From Shinella curvata (lineage in GTDB: Bacteria; Pseudomonadota; Alphaproteobacteria; Rhizobiales; Rhizobiaceae), in contig NZ_JALJCJ010000002.1 of assembly GCF_022899935.1 (NCBI RefSeq), forward strand, positions 310,001-374,000: a DNA stretch of 64,000 bases, given 5' to 3'. The notes under the pieces were generated by a model that had not been told where the DNA came from, made no database searches, and worked only from the letters and a program-made list of their open reading frames with translations. Below are positions 1 through 8,686 of this stretch, piece after piece (position 1 is the first letter of the stretch; each line of letters opens with the position of its first letter). The position numbers and the translations under genes were made by a program.

Positions 1-577
1 GGTCAAGCCCGGCTAGGGTTTCCAGCACCGTCACGCGGAAAGGTTCCGCCGAGGTCGCAATCGCGGCGGCGACGCGGCGGATCGCCTCGAGCCGGGAGAG
101 GATGCCCTCGCTCGAGATCGGACAGTGATCGATGGAGACGATATGATGGCTGCCGGCCTGGTTGAAGCCGACGAGCATGCCCTTTTCCGTCTTGCGTGCG
201 GTGAAGACGACGCGGCGGCGCTCGCCCGGCCGGGCGACGACGAGGGGCGCGACTTCGGGTGTCAGGCCCTTGGATTTCAGAGCCTGCACGACGAGGCTGC
301 GTTTGAAGTCATGGTAGAGCGCATCGCCGGCATGTTGCAGCGTGCAGCCGCCGCAGGTGCCGTTCCTGCCGTCCGGGCCGAAATGCGCGCAGGGCGGCTC
401 CACCCGTTCGGGCGAAGCCGACGACATGGAGACGACCGTGCCGTGGTTTTTCACCCGCGCGACCGCCACCGTTTCGCCGGGAAGCGTGAAAGGCACGTAG
501 ACCGGGCCGCCGGGCGTGTCCGCGATGCCGTCGCCGCCACTGCCGAGACGGGCGATGGTGAGGATTTCCGTGCTCAT
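1..577 (-). CDS. Class I SAM-dependent RNA methyltransferase, RumA/TrmA family (C-terminal part beyond window)
   Basis: This is the first ~192 codons of an RNA uracil-C5 methyltransferase; the gene runs off the left edge, so the SAM-binding and catalytic half is not visible. Residues 1-58 resemble a TRAM RNA-binding domain. Cys63, Cys75, Cys78 (GTCGGCTLQH) and Cys152 (DHCPISS) match the four 4Fe-4S ligands of RumA-type enzymes. The start ATG overlaps the tlyA stop (ATGA, 574-577), so it is the downstream gene of a tlyA operon. The family modifies 23S rRNA or tRNA uridines; the exact target cannot be read from this fragment. Confidence 0.85.
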   Translation of the reverse strand, partial: MSTEILTIARLGSGGDGIADTPGGPVYVPFTLPGETVAVARVKNHGTVVSMSSASPERVEPPCAHFGPDGRNGTCGGCTLQHAGDALYHDFKRSLVVQALKSKGLTPEVAPLVVARPGERRRVVFTARKTEKGMLVGFNQAGSHHIVSIDHCPISSEGILSRLEAIRRVAAAIATSAEPFRVTVLETLAGLD

Positions 578-1326
578 GGCTTGCGGCCTCCCAGCAGGAA
601 TTCGACATTGCCGTCACCGCCGGTAATCGGGGAGGGGATGAGGCCAAGGCTCGTCCAGCCCATGTCTTCCACGAGCCAGCGTTCCAGTTCCGCGGCGACC
701 GCGGGCGCGCTTTCGGGATCTTTCAGGAGCCCTGCCTTGCTGATCGCCTCGCGTCCGGCCTCGAATTGCGGCTTGACGAGCAGCACGCAGAAGGCGCCGG
801 GTTGCGCCATGGACAGCGCCGGCGGCAAGGCGAGTTTCAGCGAGATGAACGAGACGTCGGAAACGACGGCGCCGATCTCGCGGTCCTCAAGATGATCCTC
901 GTCGAGCACGCGGGCATTCAGGCCCTCGTAGTTGGTGATGCGCTCGTCTTCCCGCAGTCGGGGATGAAGCTGGTCATGGCCGACGTCGACGGCGATGACA
1001 TGGTTCGCGCCGCGCTCCAGCAGGATATCCGTGAAGCCGCCGGTCGACGCGCCGATATCTAGGCAGTCCAGGTCAGAGGGATCGAGACCGAACACGTCGA
1101 GCGCTGCCTTCAGCTTCAGCGCCGCGCGCGAAACATAGGCCTGCGCAGGGTCGTCTATCTCGATCGTGACGTTGGCGGGAAAGGTGGAGCTCGGCTTGGT
1201 GACGGTGCGGCCGTTGACGCGCACGGTGCCGCGCGAAATGGCGTCGCGCGCCCGGGAACGGCTGGCGACGAGGCCGGCATTCAGCAGGAGCTGGTCGAGG
1301 CGGATGGTTTCGATAGGTCGGGACAT
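574..1326 (-). CDS. tlyA: TlyA family rRNA 2'-O-methyltransferase / putative hemolysin
   Basis: A 250-aa protein with an N-terminal S4 RNA-binding domain (about residues 8-65; RLDQLLLNAGLVASRSRARD) followed by an FtsJ-like Rossmann methyltransferase domain. The SAM motif DIGASTGGFTD lies near residue 92. TlyA enzymes methylate the 2'-OH of cytidines in 16S and 23S rRNA; the name hemolysin is historical. It is translationally coupled to the RNA methyltransferase downstream by a 4-nt overlap. Related genomes usually have dxs directly upstream, but here a ~4.8-kb block separates them. Length and motifs are normal for the family. Confidence 0.93.
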   Translation of the reverse strand: MSRPIETIRLDQLLLNAGLVASRSRARDAISRGTVRVNGRTVTKPSSTFPANVTIEIDDPAQAYVSRAALKLKAALDVFGLDPSDLDCLDIGASTGGFTDILLERGANHVIAVDVGHDQLHPRLREDERITNYEGLNARVLDEDHLEDREIGAVVSDVSFISLKLALPPALSMAQPGAFCVLLVKPQFEAGREAISKAGLLKDPESAPAVAAELERWLVEDMGWTSLGLIPSPITGGDGNVEFLLGGRKP

Positions 1327-1441
1327 TGCCTCTCATGACGCCTCGCGCGGCGGGTGGCAAGCCCCACAGCCGGCAAACCTCCCTCTATGGTTATGCCGGA
1401 ACAGTCGGATACCCCAAGAAACATGGTGCCATATTCACCGT

Positions 1442-1475
1442 TCCTTAAATTATGACAGTCACGGTTCGTTAAGGA
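1442..1475. promoter_or_regulatory. Inverted repeat upstream of the chemoreceptor gene
   Basis: TCCTTAA at 1442-1448 is repeated inverted as TTAAGGA at 1469-1475, with a 20-nt spacer, about 100 nt before the chemoreceptor start. It could be a regulator site or the promoter zone of this monocistronic gene. The spacing does not fit a CtrA box (TTAA-N7-TTAA). No regulator can be named. Confidence 0.25.
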
Positions 1476-1576
1476 TAACCGGGATGTGTCCGGTGTTTGG
1501 CTCCATGTGCGGACGGAGCACTTCCAAAAACTTTCAGGAAAGGGCGACCCGCCGGAAACGGGCGCAAGGAGTATCT

Positions 1577-3763
1577 ATGACCCTACGTCTGTCCCACCGG
1601 ATCGGTCTGATGGCGCCGATTGCCGTCGCGGGCATTCTGCTCATCGTCGGTATCTTTGAGGTCGAACAGCGCACGGCCGAGGACTACGGCGCGCGGGTGG
1701 AGCGGCATCGCAGCGCTGCCGACGCCCTGCGCGGGCTGGAGATCGAGTTCCTGCAGAACCGGCGCGCGGAGAAGGATTTCCTCCTACGGCGCGACGAGAA
1801 ATATGTCGCCGCCCACAAGGAGATTTCGGCAAAGGCCGACGCGTCGATTGCAACGCTCGGCACGCTCGTCGACAATCCAGCGACCCGCGCCGATCTCCAG
1901 ACGATCTCGGACGGCTATGCCGCCTACCTGAAGAGCTTCGCGACGCTTGCCGAAGCCAGCGTCGCGCTCGGCCTCGATCCGTCCTCCGGCCGGGAGGGCG
2001 CCATGCGCACGGCGGTGCATGCCATCGAGGAACTGCTGAACACCGTCGACGACACGGGACTGCAGGCAAGCATGCTTACGATGCGCCGGCACGAGAAGGA
2101 CTTCATCATGCGCCGCGACGCGAAATACGTCGCCAAGCATGCGCAGGAACGTGCCGCCTTCGCCGGGACACCGGCTGAAAGATTCGGCGGCGCGGCAAAC
2201 CAGGCGACAATCCTCGAGGCACTCGACGCCTATGGCAAGGCTTTTGACGACTATGCCGCGATCGCCGCGACGGAAGCCGCCGCTCGTCAGGGTGTATCCG
2301 ATGCCTTTGCCGCCGTCGAACCGGTCTTCGACAAGATGTCGGCCGGTATTGCCGCCGACAAGGCCACGGCCGAGGTGGAGAGCGCAAGCGCCCTGCAGAC
2401 CGCACATACGGTGGCCATCGTCGCGATCCTGGCCGCCATCGCCGCTATCGCCGCGACGGTTCTTCTGATCGGTCGGTCGATTTCGCGCCCCATCGTCGCC
2501 ACGACGAAGGCGATGACCGTGCTTGCCGCCGGCGACACGGTTTCGGCTATTCCCTATGCCGGCCGTCGCGACGAGATCGGCGAGATGGCCGGCGCGGTGG
2601 AGGTCTTCCGACAGGCGGCCATCGCCAACCGTCGCCTTGAAGCGGAAGCGGCGGAAAACCGCGCCCGTGCGGAAGCCGAGCGCATTCAGCTCCAGGAAGA
2701 GGCGGAAGCCGCCGCCCAGGCGCGCCTCCAGCAGGCGACCTCCGGCTTGGCCGGCGGGCTTCGCCGCCTCGCCTCCGGCGATCTGAGCTTCCAGCTGACC
2801 GAACCCTTCGCTGCCGATTTCGAACAGCTTCGTCACGATCTCAACTCCGCGGTCGCCCAGCTCGGCGAAACGCTCGGTGCCGTTGCCCAGTCGAGCGGTT
2901 CCATCGATGACGGATCACGTGAGATCAGCGTCAGTGCCGACGACCTTTCCAAACGGACCGAACAGCAGGCCGCCTCGCTCGAGGAGACGGCCGCCGCGCT
3001 CGACGAAATCACCGCCAATGTCGCCTCCTCGACCAAGCGGGCCGAGGAGGCGCGCGGCGTGGCGGGCGAGGCCAACCGCAGCGCGCAGAAATCTGGAGAG
3101 ATCGTCGCCGGCGCCATCGAAGCCATGAAGCGCATCGAACACTCCTCCGGCCAGATTTCCAACATCATCGGGGTCATCGACGAGATCGCCTTCCAGACCA
3201 ACCTGCTGGCGCTCAATGCCGGCGTGGAAGCGGCACGCGCCGGGGAGGCCGGCAAGGGCTTTGCCGTGGTGGCGCAGGAGGTGCGGGAGCTGGCGCAGCG
3301 TTCCGCCCAGGCGGCGCGCGAGATCAAGGATCTCATCCGCAATTCGACGACCGAGGTCGAGGGCGGCGTTCGGCTGGTGCAGGACACCGGCGCCTCGCTG
3401 GAGGCGATCGGCTTGCATGTCGCGACGATCAACCAGCATATGGACGCGATCGCCATTTCGGCGCGCGAGCAGTCCGTCGGCCTTTCGGAGGTCAATACCG
3501 CCGTCAACCAGATGGACCAGGTAACGCAGCGCAACGCCGCGATGGTGGAAGAGACCAACGCCGCCAGCGCATCGCTCGCCAACGAGGCGGTGCGGCTGCG
3601 CGAGCAGATCTCCCGTTTCGTGCTGCCGGGCGTTTCCGGCGGCATGCGCGACCTCAAGGCCGTTCACCGCAGGATGGAAACGGCGGCACGCACGCCCTCG
3701 CGGCCATCAGCGCTCGCCTCGCACGGCAATGCAGCGCTCAAGCAGGAATGGACGGAGTTCTGA
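1577..3763 (+). CDS. Methyl-accepting chemotaxis protein with HBM-type sensor
   Basis: A 728-aa transmembrane chemoreceptor. TM1 is at about residues 10-28 and TM2 at 276-298. Between them is a helical bimodular (HBM-like) sensor, recognisable by two related segments, EKDFLLRRDEKYVAAH near residue 64 and EKDFIMRRDAKYVAKH near 172. A HAMP domain follows TM2 and a second HAMP-like segment lies near 385-432. The MA signalling domain has the hairpin tip EIAFQTNLLALNAGVEAARA near 531. The C-terminus, QEWTEF, resembles the tethered CheR/CheB-docking pentapeptide. The ATG at 1577 follows AAGGAG; the frame stays open upstream to 1166 but that part overlaps tlyA antisense and lacks a TM start. The ligand is unknown; HBM receptors elsewhere sense small organic acids. 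Confidence 0.9.
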   Translation: MTLRLSHRIGLMAPIAVAGILLIVGIFEVEQRTAEDYGARVERHRSAADALRGLEIEFLQNRRAEKDFLLRRDEKYVAAHKEISAKADASIATLGTLVDNPATRADLQTISDGYAAYLKSFATLAEASVALGLDPSSGREGAMRTAVHAIEELLNTVDDTGLQASMLTMRRHEKDFIMRRDAKYVAKHAQERAAFAGTPAERFGGAANQATILEALDAYGKAFDDYAAIAATEAAARQGVSDAFAAVEPVFDKMSAGIAADKATAEVESASALQTAHTVAIVAILAAIAAIAATVLLIGRSISRPIVATTKAMTVLAAGDTVSAIPYAGRRDEIGEMAGAVEVFRQAAIANRRLEAEAAENRARAEAERIQLQEEAEAAAQARLQQATSGLAGGLRRLASGDLSFQLTEPFAADFEQLRHDLNSAVAQLGETLGAVAQSSGSIDDGSREISVSADDLSKRTEQQAASLEETAAALDEITANVASSTKRAEEARGVAGEANRSAQKSGEIVAGAIEAMKRIEHSSGQISNIIGVIDEIAFQTNLLALNAGVEAARAGEAGKGFAVVAQEVRELAQRSAQAAREIKDLIRNSTTEVEGGVRLVQDTGASLEAIGLHVATINQHMDAIAISAREQSVGLSEVNTAVNQMDQVTQRNAAMVEETNAASASLANEAVRLREQISRFVLPGVSGGMRDLKAVHRRMETAARTPSRPSALASHGNAALKQEWTEF

Positions 3764-3779
3764 GAGAAGGCCGATCAGC

Positions 3780-3817
3780 AACGAAAACGCCCCGGTTCAT
3801 GCCGGGGCGTTTTCGTT
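3780..3817. terminator. Bidirectional hairpin terminator
   Basis: A perfect 16-bp stem (3780-3795 with 3802-3817), a 6-nt loop, and A/T-rich outer arms, lying between the convergent chemoreceptor gene and the small secreted-protein gene. It can serve both strands. Confidence 0.85.
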
Positions 3818-3832
3818 TCACGGAAAGGCTGA

Positions 3833-4105
3833 TCACAGCCAGATGATGCGGCCTTGGAAAGCCGCAGCCGAATCGAGGTCGATCAGTGCGGATATGCCCT
3901 GCGGTTTCTCGTCGTCCCGGCCCGCGCGCACGATGACGGGATCCTGGCGGACGTCGTGCGACTTGCGGATTTCAGGTAATTTCTTCTGCAGGATGGCGAT
4001 TGCCGCCGCCTCGATGGCCGGGTCGTGGTCCGGCCGCTCTTCGGCGGCCGCGATCGAGGCATGACAAAGCGTGGCGGCAAGAGCCGCGAGCAGCGCGTAT
4101 CGCAT
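3833..4105 (-). CDS. Small secreted protein of unknown function
   Basis: A 90-aa protein with a clear signal peptide (MRYALLAALAATLCHASIAAA, cleavage near residue 21-22). The mature part, of about 69 residues, is charged and rich in Ala, Ile and Asp, with no cysteines or recognisable domain. It is probably periplasmic. It faces the chemoreceptor gene across a shared terminator and is divergent from the DUF4424 gene. I recognise no family. The codon use and GC match its neighbours, so it looks like a real gene. Confidence 0.65.
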   Translation of the reverse strand: MRYALLAALAATLCHASIAAAEERPDHDPAIEAAAIAILQKKLPEIRKSHDVRQDPVIVRAGRDDEKPQGISALIDLDSAAAFQGRIIWL

Positions 4106-4297
4106 GGTGAAAATCCCTGTCCGGTCTTTCTTTTCGTTGCAGGGACACTAGCAGCCGGAGGTTTCGCAACGGCCAAGGGATGTGGTTACGCGGTTGCAAA
4201 ACGGGATGGTTGAGAAAGCGTGAGGAGGCTCCTTCGTGTGCTTGCCGCGGCGGGCGATTTGGGCTGTTATCGCACCGATACGCCATCGGGGATTTCC

Positions 4298-5320
4298 ATG
4301 AAGAACGCTCTTCGCCACCTGCCGCTGCTTTTCGCGCTTTCGACCGCGCCTGTTTTTGCCCCAGCTTTTGCCAATGATACGATGGCGGAGCTGAAGACGG
4401 GCGGGCTCACCTTCGTGCGCACGCCGGAGGTGGAGATGACGAAGGAGGCGCTGTTCATTTCGCCGAGCGAAATCCGCGTCGATTATGTCTTCACCAATAC
4501 CTCGGACAAGGACGTTTCCGGCCTCGTCGCTTTCCCGATGCCCGATATCGGCGGCGATCCCTATGCCAATATCGCGATCGACGATTTCGAGACGGACAAC
4601 TATCTCGGCTTTACCGCCGCGCAGGATGGCAAGGCGGTGGCCGTCACCCTCCAGCAGCGCGCCTATGCCTCCGATATCGATGTGACGGAAGACCTGAAAG
4701 CCCGGAACATTCCGCTCCTGCCGATGTCCAAGGCCGCCAAGGAGGCGCTGAAGACGCTGCCCGATGACGTCGCCGCCGACTGGATCGCGCGCGGCCTGAT
4801 CTTCATCGATACCTATGACGACGACGGCACGGGCATGAAGGACTACCGCACACCGCTCTGGTCGCTGAAATCGGTCTACTGGTGGCGCACGACCTTCCCG
4901 GCGGGCAAAGAAGTGACCGTACAGCACCGCTACAAGCCGAGCGTCGGCGGCACGGTCGGCATTTCCTTTCTGGAGGACGGCCAGCCGAAGGGCGAGCGCT
5001 ATCAGGATTACGTCAAGCGCTACTGCATCGAGGACAACATCGTGCGCCGCGCCCAGCAGGCGGAAAAGGACATGCAGGCGGGGAAACCCTATCTCTTCGA
5101 GGCCTGGATTTCCTACATCCTCTCGACCGGCGCCAATTGGGGCGGCCCGATCAAGGACTTTTCGCTGACGATCGACAAGGGGGCTGCGGAAAACCTCGTC
5201 AGCTTCTGCGGCGAGGGCATCAAGAAGATCGGCCCGACGACCTTCGAGATGAAGGCGAAGGATTTCACGCCGACGAACGAGATCGATATTTTGCTGCTGA
5301 AGCCGAGCGGAGCGCAGTAA
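4298..5320 (+). CDS. DUF4424 family exported protein
   Basis: A 340-aa protein with a signal peptide (MKNALRHLPLLFALSTAPVFAPAFA, cut after about residue 25). The rest matches the DUF4424 pattern: a beta-rich N-terminal part (LKTGGLTFVRTPEVEMTKE), then YWWRTTFPAGKEVTVQHRYK, then a C-terminal IKDFSLTIDKG segment. The function of the family is unknown; it is found in the periplasm of proteobacteria. I chose the ATG at 4298 because it starts a signal peptide; the frame is open 26 codons further upstream but without a secretory start. It is monocistronic, followed 9 nt later by paired palindromes that belong to the next gene. Confidence 0.82.
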   Translation: MKNALRHLPLLFALSTAPVFAPAFANDTMAELKTGGLTFVRTPEVEMTKEALFISPSEIRVDYVFTNTSDKDVSGLVAFPMPDIGGDPYANIAIDDFETDNYLGFTAAQDGKAVAVTLQQRAYASDIDVTEDLKARNIPLLPMSKAAKEALKTLPDDVAADWIARGLIFIDTYDDDGTGMKDYRTPLWSLKSVYWWRTTFPAGKEVTVQHRYKPSVGGTVGISFLEDGQPKGERYQDYVKRYCIEDNIVRRAQQAEKDMQAGKPYLFEAWISYILSTGANWGGPIKDFSLTIDKGAAENLVSFCGEGIKKIGPTTFEMKAKDFTPTNEIDILLLKPSGAQ

Positions 5321-5328
5321 GGCCACGT

Positions 5329-5346
5329 CGTCAACAAAGGTTGACG
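5329..5346. promoter_or_regulatory. Operator palindrome 1 of the HTH/Clp-N pair
   Basis: CGTCAAC-AAAG-GTTGACG, a perfect 7-bp inverted repeat with a 4-nt spacer. An identical-arm copy lies 28 bp downstream (centre to centre). Two identical dyads directly before an HTH gene suggest autoregulation by that protein. Confidence 0.65.
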
Positions 5347-5356
5347 GAGAGGTGGT

Positions 5357-5374
5357 CGTCAACTATGGTTGACG
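5357..5374. promoter_or_regulatory. Operator palindrome 2, abutting the start codon
   Basis: CGTCAAC-TATG-GTTGACG has the same 7-bp arms as the site at 5329-5346. It ends 1 nt before the ATG at 5376, so a protein bound here would block the translation start region and probably the -10 region as well. No Shine-Dalgarno sequence fits between the dyad and the ATG. Confidence 0.65.
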
Positions 5375-5375
5375 C

Positions 5376-5597
5376 ATGGTCGATTTAAACACCTTGCCCG
5401 ATCCCGACGATCCGGAAAGCGGCTTTGCCGCTGTCATTGCCCTCCGCCGTCTTGCGGACGGGCTGGAGCGGCGCGCGGTTCGCTCGGCCCTCAGGCAGGG
5501 CTGGTCCTGGGTGCGTATCGCGCAGGCCCTCGGCGTCACCAAGCAGGCCGCCCACAAGCGCCTGTCCGATGTCCCGACCGGCGATGAAACCCCTTAG
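5376..5597 (+). CDS. Small HTH DNA-binding protein
   Basis: A 73-aa protein. After an acidic N-terminus it carries one helix-turn-helix region, WSWVRIAQALGVTKQAAHKR (about residues 43-62), of the sigma-region-4-like kind. It is 9 nt upstream of a Clp N-terminal-domain gene, a pairing also found in other bacteria. The two GTCAAC-N4-GTTGAC palindromes in front of it are the likely operator. The ATG at 5376 has no ribosome-binding site at normal distance (the GAGAGG at 5347-5352 is 23 nt away), and the in-frame GTG at 5352 runs into a stop, so a leaderless transcript is the simplest reading. Confidence 0.78.
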   Translation: MVDLNTLPDPDDPESGFAAVIALRRLADGLERRAVRSALRQGWSWVRIAQALGVTKQAAHKRLSDVPTGDETP

Positions 5598-5606
5598 GAG
5601 CGGTCC

Positions 5607-6116
5607 ATGTTCAGCAGCATCAAGGCGCGTTTTCAAAACATCGGCACGATCAAGGCGCTTTGCGAGGGGGCCGAACGCCATGCGCGGGAGGACGGGCAGA
5701 GAGATGCCGGTGCCGAACATTTCCTGCTTGCCGCCTTCGATCTGCCGGATGGAACGGCACGGCGGGCTTTTGCGGCCATTGGCGCCGATTCTGCGGGTCT
5801 GCGTCCGGCCATCGAGCGGCAATATGCGGATGGATTGAAACTGGTTGGTCTCGACCCGACGCTGTCAGATGTTTTTGCCGCGCCCGCGCCGCCGAAGCAA
5901 AAGCTCTACGATGCAGCACCCTCCGGACAGGCGGTCATGCAGGCGTTGGCGGCGGAGAGGGTGGGGCACAGGCCGCTGCTCGGCGCGCATGTCGTTGATG
6001 TCGTCGCCGGCATGCCGCATGGCGTCGCCGCGCGGGCGCTGCGGGTCATGGGCATCGATGCCGCAGCCCTTCAAGCTGCGGCTCTTAATATCATCCGTGA
6101 AAAGCAGGCCAGTTGA
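5607..6116 (+). CDS. Clp N-terminal (double Clp repeat) domain protein, stand-alone
   Basis: A 169-aa protein made of two Clp-N type repeats: the first around residues 12-75 (CEGAERHAREDG, GAEHFLLAAFDLPDG) and the second around 108-165 (SGQAVMQALAAERVGHRPLLG). There is no AAA+ ATPase domain, no Walker motif and no membrane segment. In ClpA/ClpC the N-domain binds substrates and adaptors, so a free copy could be a substrate sensor, adaptor or decoy. It is co-transcribed with the HTH protein 9 nt upstream, with AGGAGCGGTCC as ribosome-binding region. Its function is inferred only. Confidence 0.8.
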   Translation: MFSSIKARFQNIGTIKALCEGAERHAREDGQRDAGAEHFLLAAFDLPDGTARRAFAAIGADSAGLRPAIERQYADGLKLVGLDPTLSDVFAAPAPPKQKLYDAAPSGQAVMQALAAERVGHRPLLGAHVVDVVAGMPHGVAARALRVMGIDAAALQAAALNIIREKQAS

Positions 6117-6125
6117 GGCGGGCGC

Positions 6126-8051
6126 TTAGCCCGCCGCACCCACGCCGACGGCCTTCTGGCCGAGCGCGTTGAACACCGTCGAGACGATGCCGGCGCGGTC
6201 CAGTCCGGCCTTGGCGTACATCGCCTCGGGCTTGGCCTGTTCCATCCAGATATCGGGCAGCACCAGCGGACGCACCTTCAGCCCATGGTCGAGCAGGCCT
6301 TCCATGGCGAGGAACTGCAGCACATGGCTGCCAAAGCCGCCGACGGCGCCTTCCTCGATGGTGATCAGCACCTCGTGATGACGGGCAAGCTGGCGGATGA
6401 GATCGTGGTCGAGCGGTTTTGCGAAACGCGCATCGGCGACCGTCGTGGAAAGGCCCGACGCATCGAGGTCCTCGGCGGCCAACAGACAATCCGCAAGGCG
6501 CGTGCCGAAGGACAAGAGCGCCACCTTCGAGCCCTGCTTGACGACGCGGCCCTTGCCGATCTCCAGGATCTCACCGCGTGCGGGCATGTCGACGCCGACA
6601 CCTTCGCCGCGCGGATAGCGGAACGAGATCGGGCCGGCATCATAGCTGGCTGCGGTGCGCACCATATGCTTCAGTTCCGCCTCGTCGGCGGCCGCCATCA
6701 CCACGAAACCGGGCAGGGTGGCGAGATAGGTCGTGTCGAAGGAACCGGCATGGGTCGGCCCGTCGGCGCCGACGAAGCCGGCGCGGTCGATGGGGAAGCG
6801 TACGGGCAGGCCCTGGATGGCGACGTCGTGCACCACCTGGTCGTAGCCGCGTTGCAGGAAAGTGGAATAGAACGCGCAGAACGGCTTGTAGCCCTCGGCG
6901 GCAAGGCCGGCGGCGAAGGTCACGGCATGCTGCTCGGCAATGCCCACGTCGAAGGTGCGCATCGGATAGGCGGCGGCGAGCTTGTCGATGCCGGTGCCGT
7001 TGGGCATGGCGGCGGTGACGCCGACGATCTTGTCGTCGAAGCCGGCCTCCTGCACCAGGGCCTCGCCGAAGACCGAGGTATAGCTCGGGGCATTCGGCTT
7101 GGCCTTGGCCTGCGTGCCGGTGATGACGTCGAAGGTGTTGACGCCGTGATATTTGTCGGCGGCGGCTTCGGCCGGCGGATAGCCCTTGCCCTTCTGCGTC
7201 ACGACATGGATCAGCACCGGACCCTTCGAATTGTCGCGCACATTGCGCAGCACGGGCAGCAAATGCTCGAAGGAATGACCGTCGATCGGGCCGATATGAT
7301 AAAAACCCATCTCCTCGAACAGCGTGCCGCCGGTGACGTAACCGCGCGCATGCTCGACAGCGCGGGTAATCGCCCGGTCGACCTTCTTGCCGAGATAGGC
7401 CGTCAGCTTCTTGCCGAGTTCGCGGAAGCCCATATAGGTGCGGCCGGAGGCGAGACGCGCGAGGTAGGCGCTCATCGCGCCGGTCGGCGGCGCAATCGAC
7501 ATGTCGTTGTCGTTGAGGATGACGATGAGGCGCGCATCGAGCGCACCGGCATTGTTCAGTGCCTCATAGGCCATGCCGGCCGACATGGCTCCGTCGCCGA
7601 TGATGGCGATGACATTGCGGTTTGCGCCCGAGAGATCGGCCGCGACCGCCATGCCGAGGCCGGCGGAAATCGAGGTCGAGGAATGGGCCGCACCGAAGGG
7701 GTCGTATTCGCTCTCGGCGCGGCGGGTGAAGCCGGACAGGCCGTCCTCCTGACGCAGCGTGCGGATACGGTCGCGCCGGCCGGTCAGGATCTTGTGCGGA
7801 TAACATTGATGGCCGACGTCGAAGATCAGCCGGTCGTCGGGCGTGTTGAAGACCTTGTGGATGGCAATGGTGAGTTCCACCACGCCAAGCCCGGCGCCGA
7901 GATGGCCGCCCGTGCGCGAGACGGCGTCGATCATTTCCGCGCGCAGCTCGCTTGCGAGCTGCGGCAGGTCACGATCGTCCACGGCCTTCAGGTCTGCGGG
8001 AATGCGGACCTTGTCGAGCAGGGGGGTGGCTGGCGTCTGTGTCACTCTCAT
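6126..8051 (-). CDS. dxs: 1-deoxy-D-xylulose-5-phosphate synthase
   Basis: A 641-aa thiamine-diphosphate enzyme that condenses pyruvate and glyceraldehyde-3-phosphate, the first step of the MEP isoprenoid pathway and a source of precursor for thiamine and pyridoxal. The N-terminal part has [15 protein letters not shown] and the ThDP motif [16 protein letters not shown] (about residues 151-166). The central part has [15 protein letters not shown] (near 420), followed by the transketolase C-terminal domain. Its length is normal. It converges on the Clp-N gene with a 9-nt gap. The partner pathway gene ispH lies 38 kb away in this window. Confidence 0.97.
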   Translation of the reverse strand: MRVTQTPATPLLDKVRIPADLKAVDDRDLPQLASELRAEMIDAVSRTGGHLGAGLGVVELTIAIHKVFNTPDDRLIFDVGHQCYPHKILTGRRDRIRTLRQEDGLSGFTRRAESEYDPFGAAHSSTSISAGLGMAVAADLSGANRNVIAIIGDGAMSAGMAYEALNNAGALDARLIVILNDNDMSIAPPTGAMSAYLARLASGRTYMGFRELGKKLTAYLGKKVDRAITRAVEHARGYVTGGTLFEEMGFYHIGPIDGHSFEHLLPVLRNVRDNSKGPVLIHVVTQKGKGYPPAEAAADKYHGVNTFDVITGTQAKAKPNAPSYTSVFGEALVQEAGFDDKIVGVTAAMPNGTGIDKLAAAYPMRTFDVGIAEQHAVTFAAGLAAEGYKPFCAFYSTFLQRGYDQVVHDVAIQGLPVRFPIDRAGFVGADGPTHAGSFDTTYLATLPGFVVMAAADEAELKHMVRTAASYDAGPISFRYPRGEGVGVDMPARGEILEIGKGRVVKQGSKVALLSFGTRLADCLLAAEDLDASGLSTTVADARFAKPLDHDLIRQLARHHEVLITIEEGAVGGFGSHVLQFLAMEGLLDHGLKVRPLVLPDIWMEQAKPEAMYAKAGLDRAGIVSTVFNALGQKAVGVGAAG

Positions 8052-8181
8052 GCCTCGTCTTGTCGCCCGTGTGCTGAGGCCCCCTCGCGGAGCCCGGCCC
8101 GAACGTTACGGTTTTACGCTGTCACATGCAGAATGCGGCGCGCGATTTCAACCGTTTCGGCAAGTCTAGAGCGTATTTCGC

Positions 8182-8203
8182 CGGATTGATACCACGCAAT
8201 CCG
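8182..8203. repeat. Short stem-loop in the gap upstream of dxs
   Basis: CGGATTG (8182-8188) pairs with CAATCCG (8197-8203) across an 8-nt loop, preceded by TCTAGAGCG. It resembles worn copies of small dispersed repeats in rhizobial intergenic regions. There is no T-run, so it is not a classical terminator. The rest of the 8052-8274 gap shows nothing I can name. Confidence 0.3.
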
Positions 8204-8274
8204 ACGCAGCCCCGCCTTCTCCAGGGCAAATCAGGCATTTTGCGGACGTCACCGCCTGCAAAAGCCGCTTGGGA

Positions 8275-8673
8275 CTACTTCTTCTTCTTGGCGCGGGAGA
8301 CCTGATTCAGGGCGACGGCGGCGCGGATCAGCGCCTTCAGCGCGTCTTCGTCGACGTCAGCCCCCTCCGGAAAATCGATGGCACGGCGCGTGTTGCCCTC
8401 GAGGCTGGAGTTGAAAAGACCGGCGGGATCGTCGAGTGATGCGCCCTTGGCGAAGGTCATCTTCACCACGGTCTTGTAGGTCTCGCCGGTGCAGAGAATG
8501 CCGTCATGCTCCCAGACCGGCACGCCGCGCCACTTCCATTCCTCGGTCACCTCGGGATCGGCCTGCTTGATCACCGCCCGCAGCCGCGCCAGCATGGCGC
8601 CCCGCCAGTCGGCGAGCTCGGTTATGCGTTTGTCGATCAGCATCGACGGGGATTCGGTTTCAGTCGTGCTCAT
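8275..8673 (-). CDS. DUF1801 (YdhG-like) domain protein
   Basis: A 132-aa protein of the DUF1801/YdhG type: LADWRGAMLARLRAVIKQAD, then EEWKWRGVPVW, then a VVKMTFAKGASL core, ending in a lysine-rich tail. The ATG at 8673 follows GGGAGA; the longer open frame upstream overlaps the next gene. No biochemical function is established for the family. It is one of two adjacent, diverged DUF1801 genes, and probably the last gene of the arsR-led run (10083 to 8275). Confidence 0.8.
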   Translation of the reverse strand: MSTTETESPSMLIDKRITELADWRGAMLARLRAVIKQADPEVTEEWKWRGVPVWEHDGILCTGETYKTVVKMTFAKGASLDDPAGLFNSSLEGNTRRAIDFPEGADVDEDALKALIRAAVALNQVSRAKKKK

Positions 8674-8686
8674 GGTGTCTCCCGTG

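Noticed and set aside
1166-1576. N-terminal extension of the chemoreceptor frame
   Set aside because: The extra 137 codons are antisense to tlyA, cross the promoter zone and have no membrane or sensor character; the ATG at 1577 has a ribosome-binding site.
4148-5362. A 404-codon minus-strand frame
   Set aside because: It is antisense to the DUF4424 gene, which has a signal peptide and family motifs on the other strand.
6285-8189. A 634-codon plus-strand frame
   Set aside because: It is antisense to dxs, whose motifs are complete; the antisense product is low-complexity.
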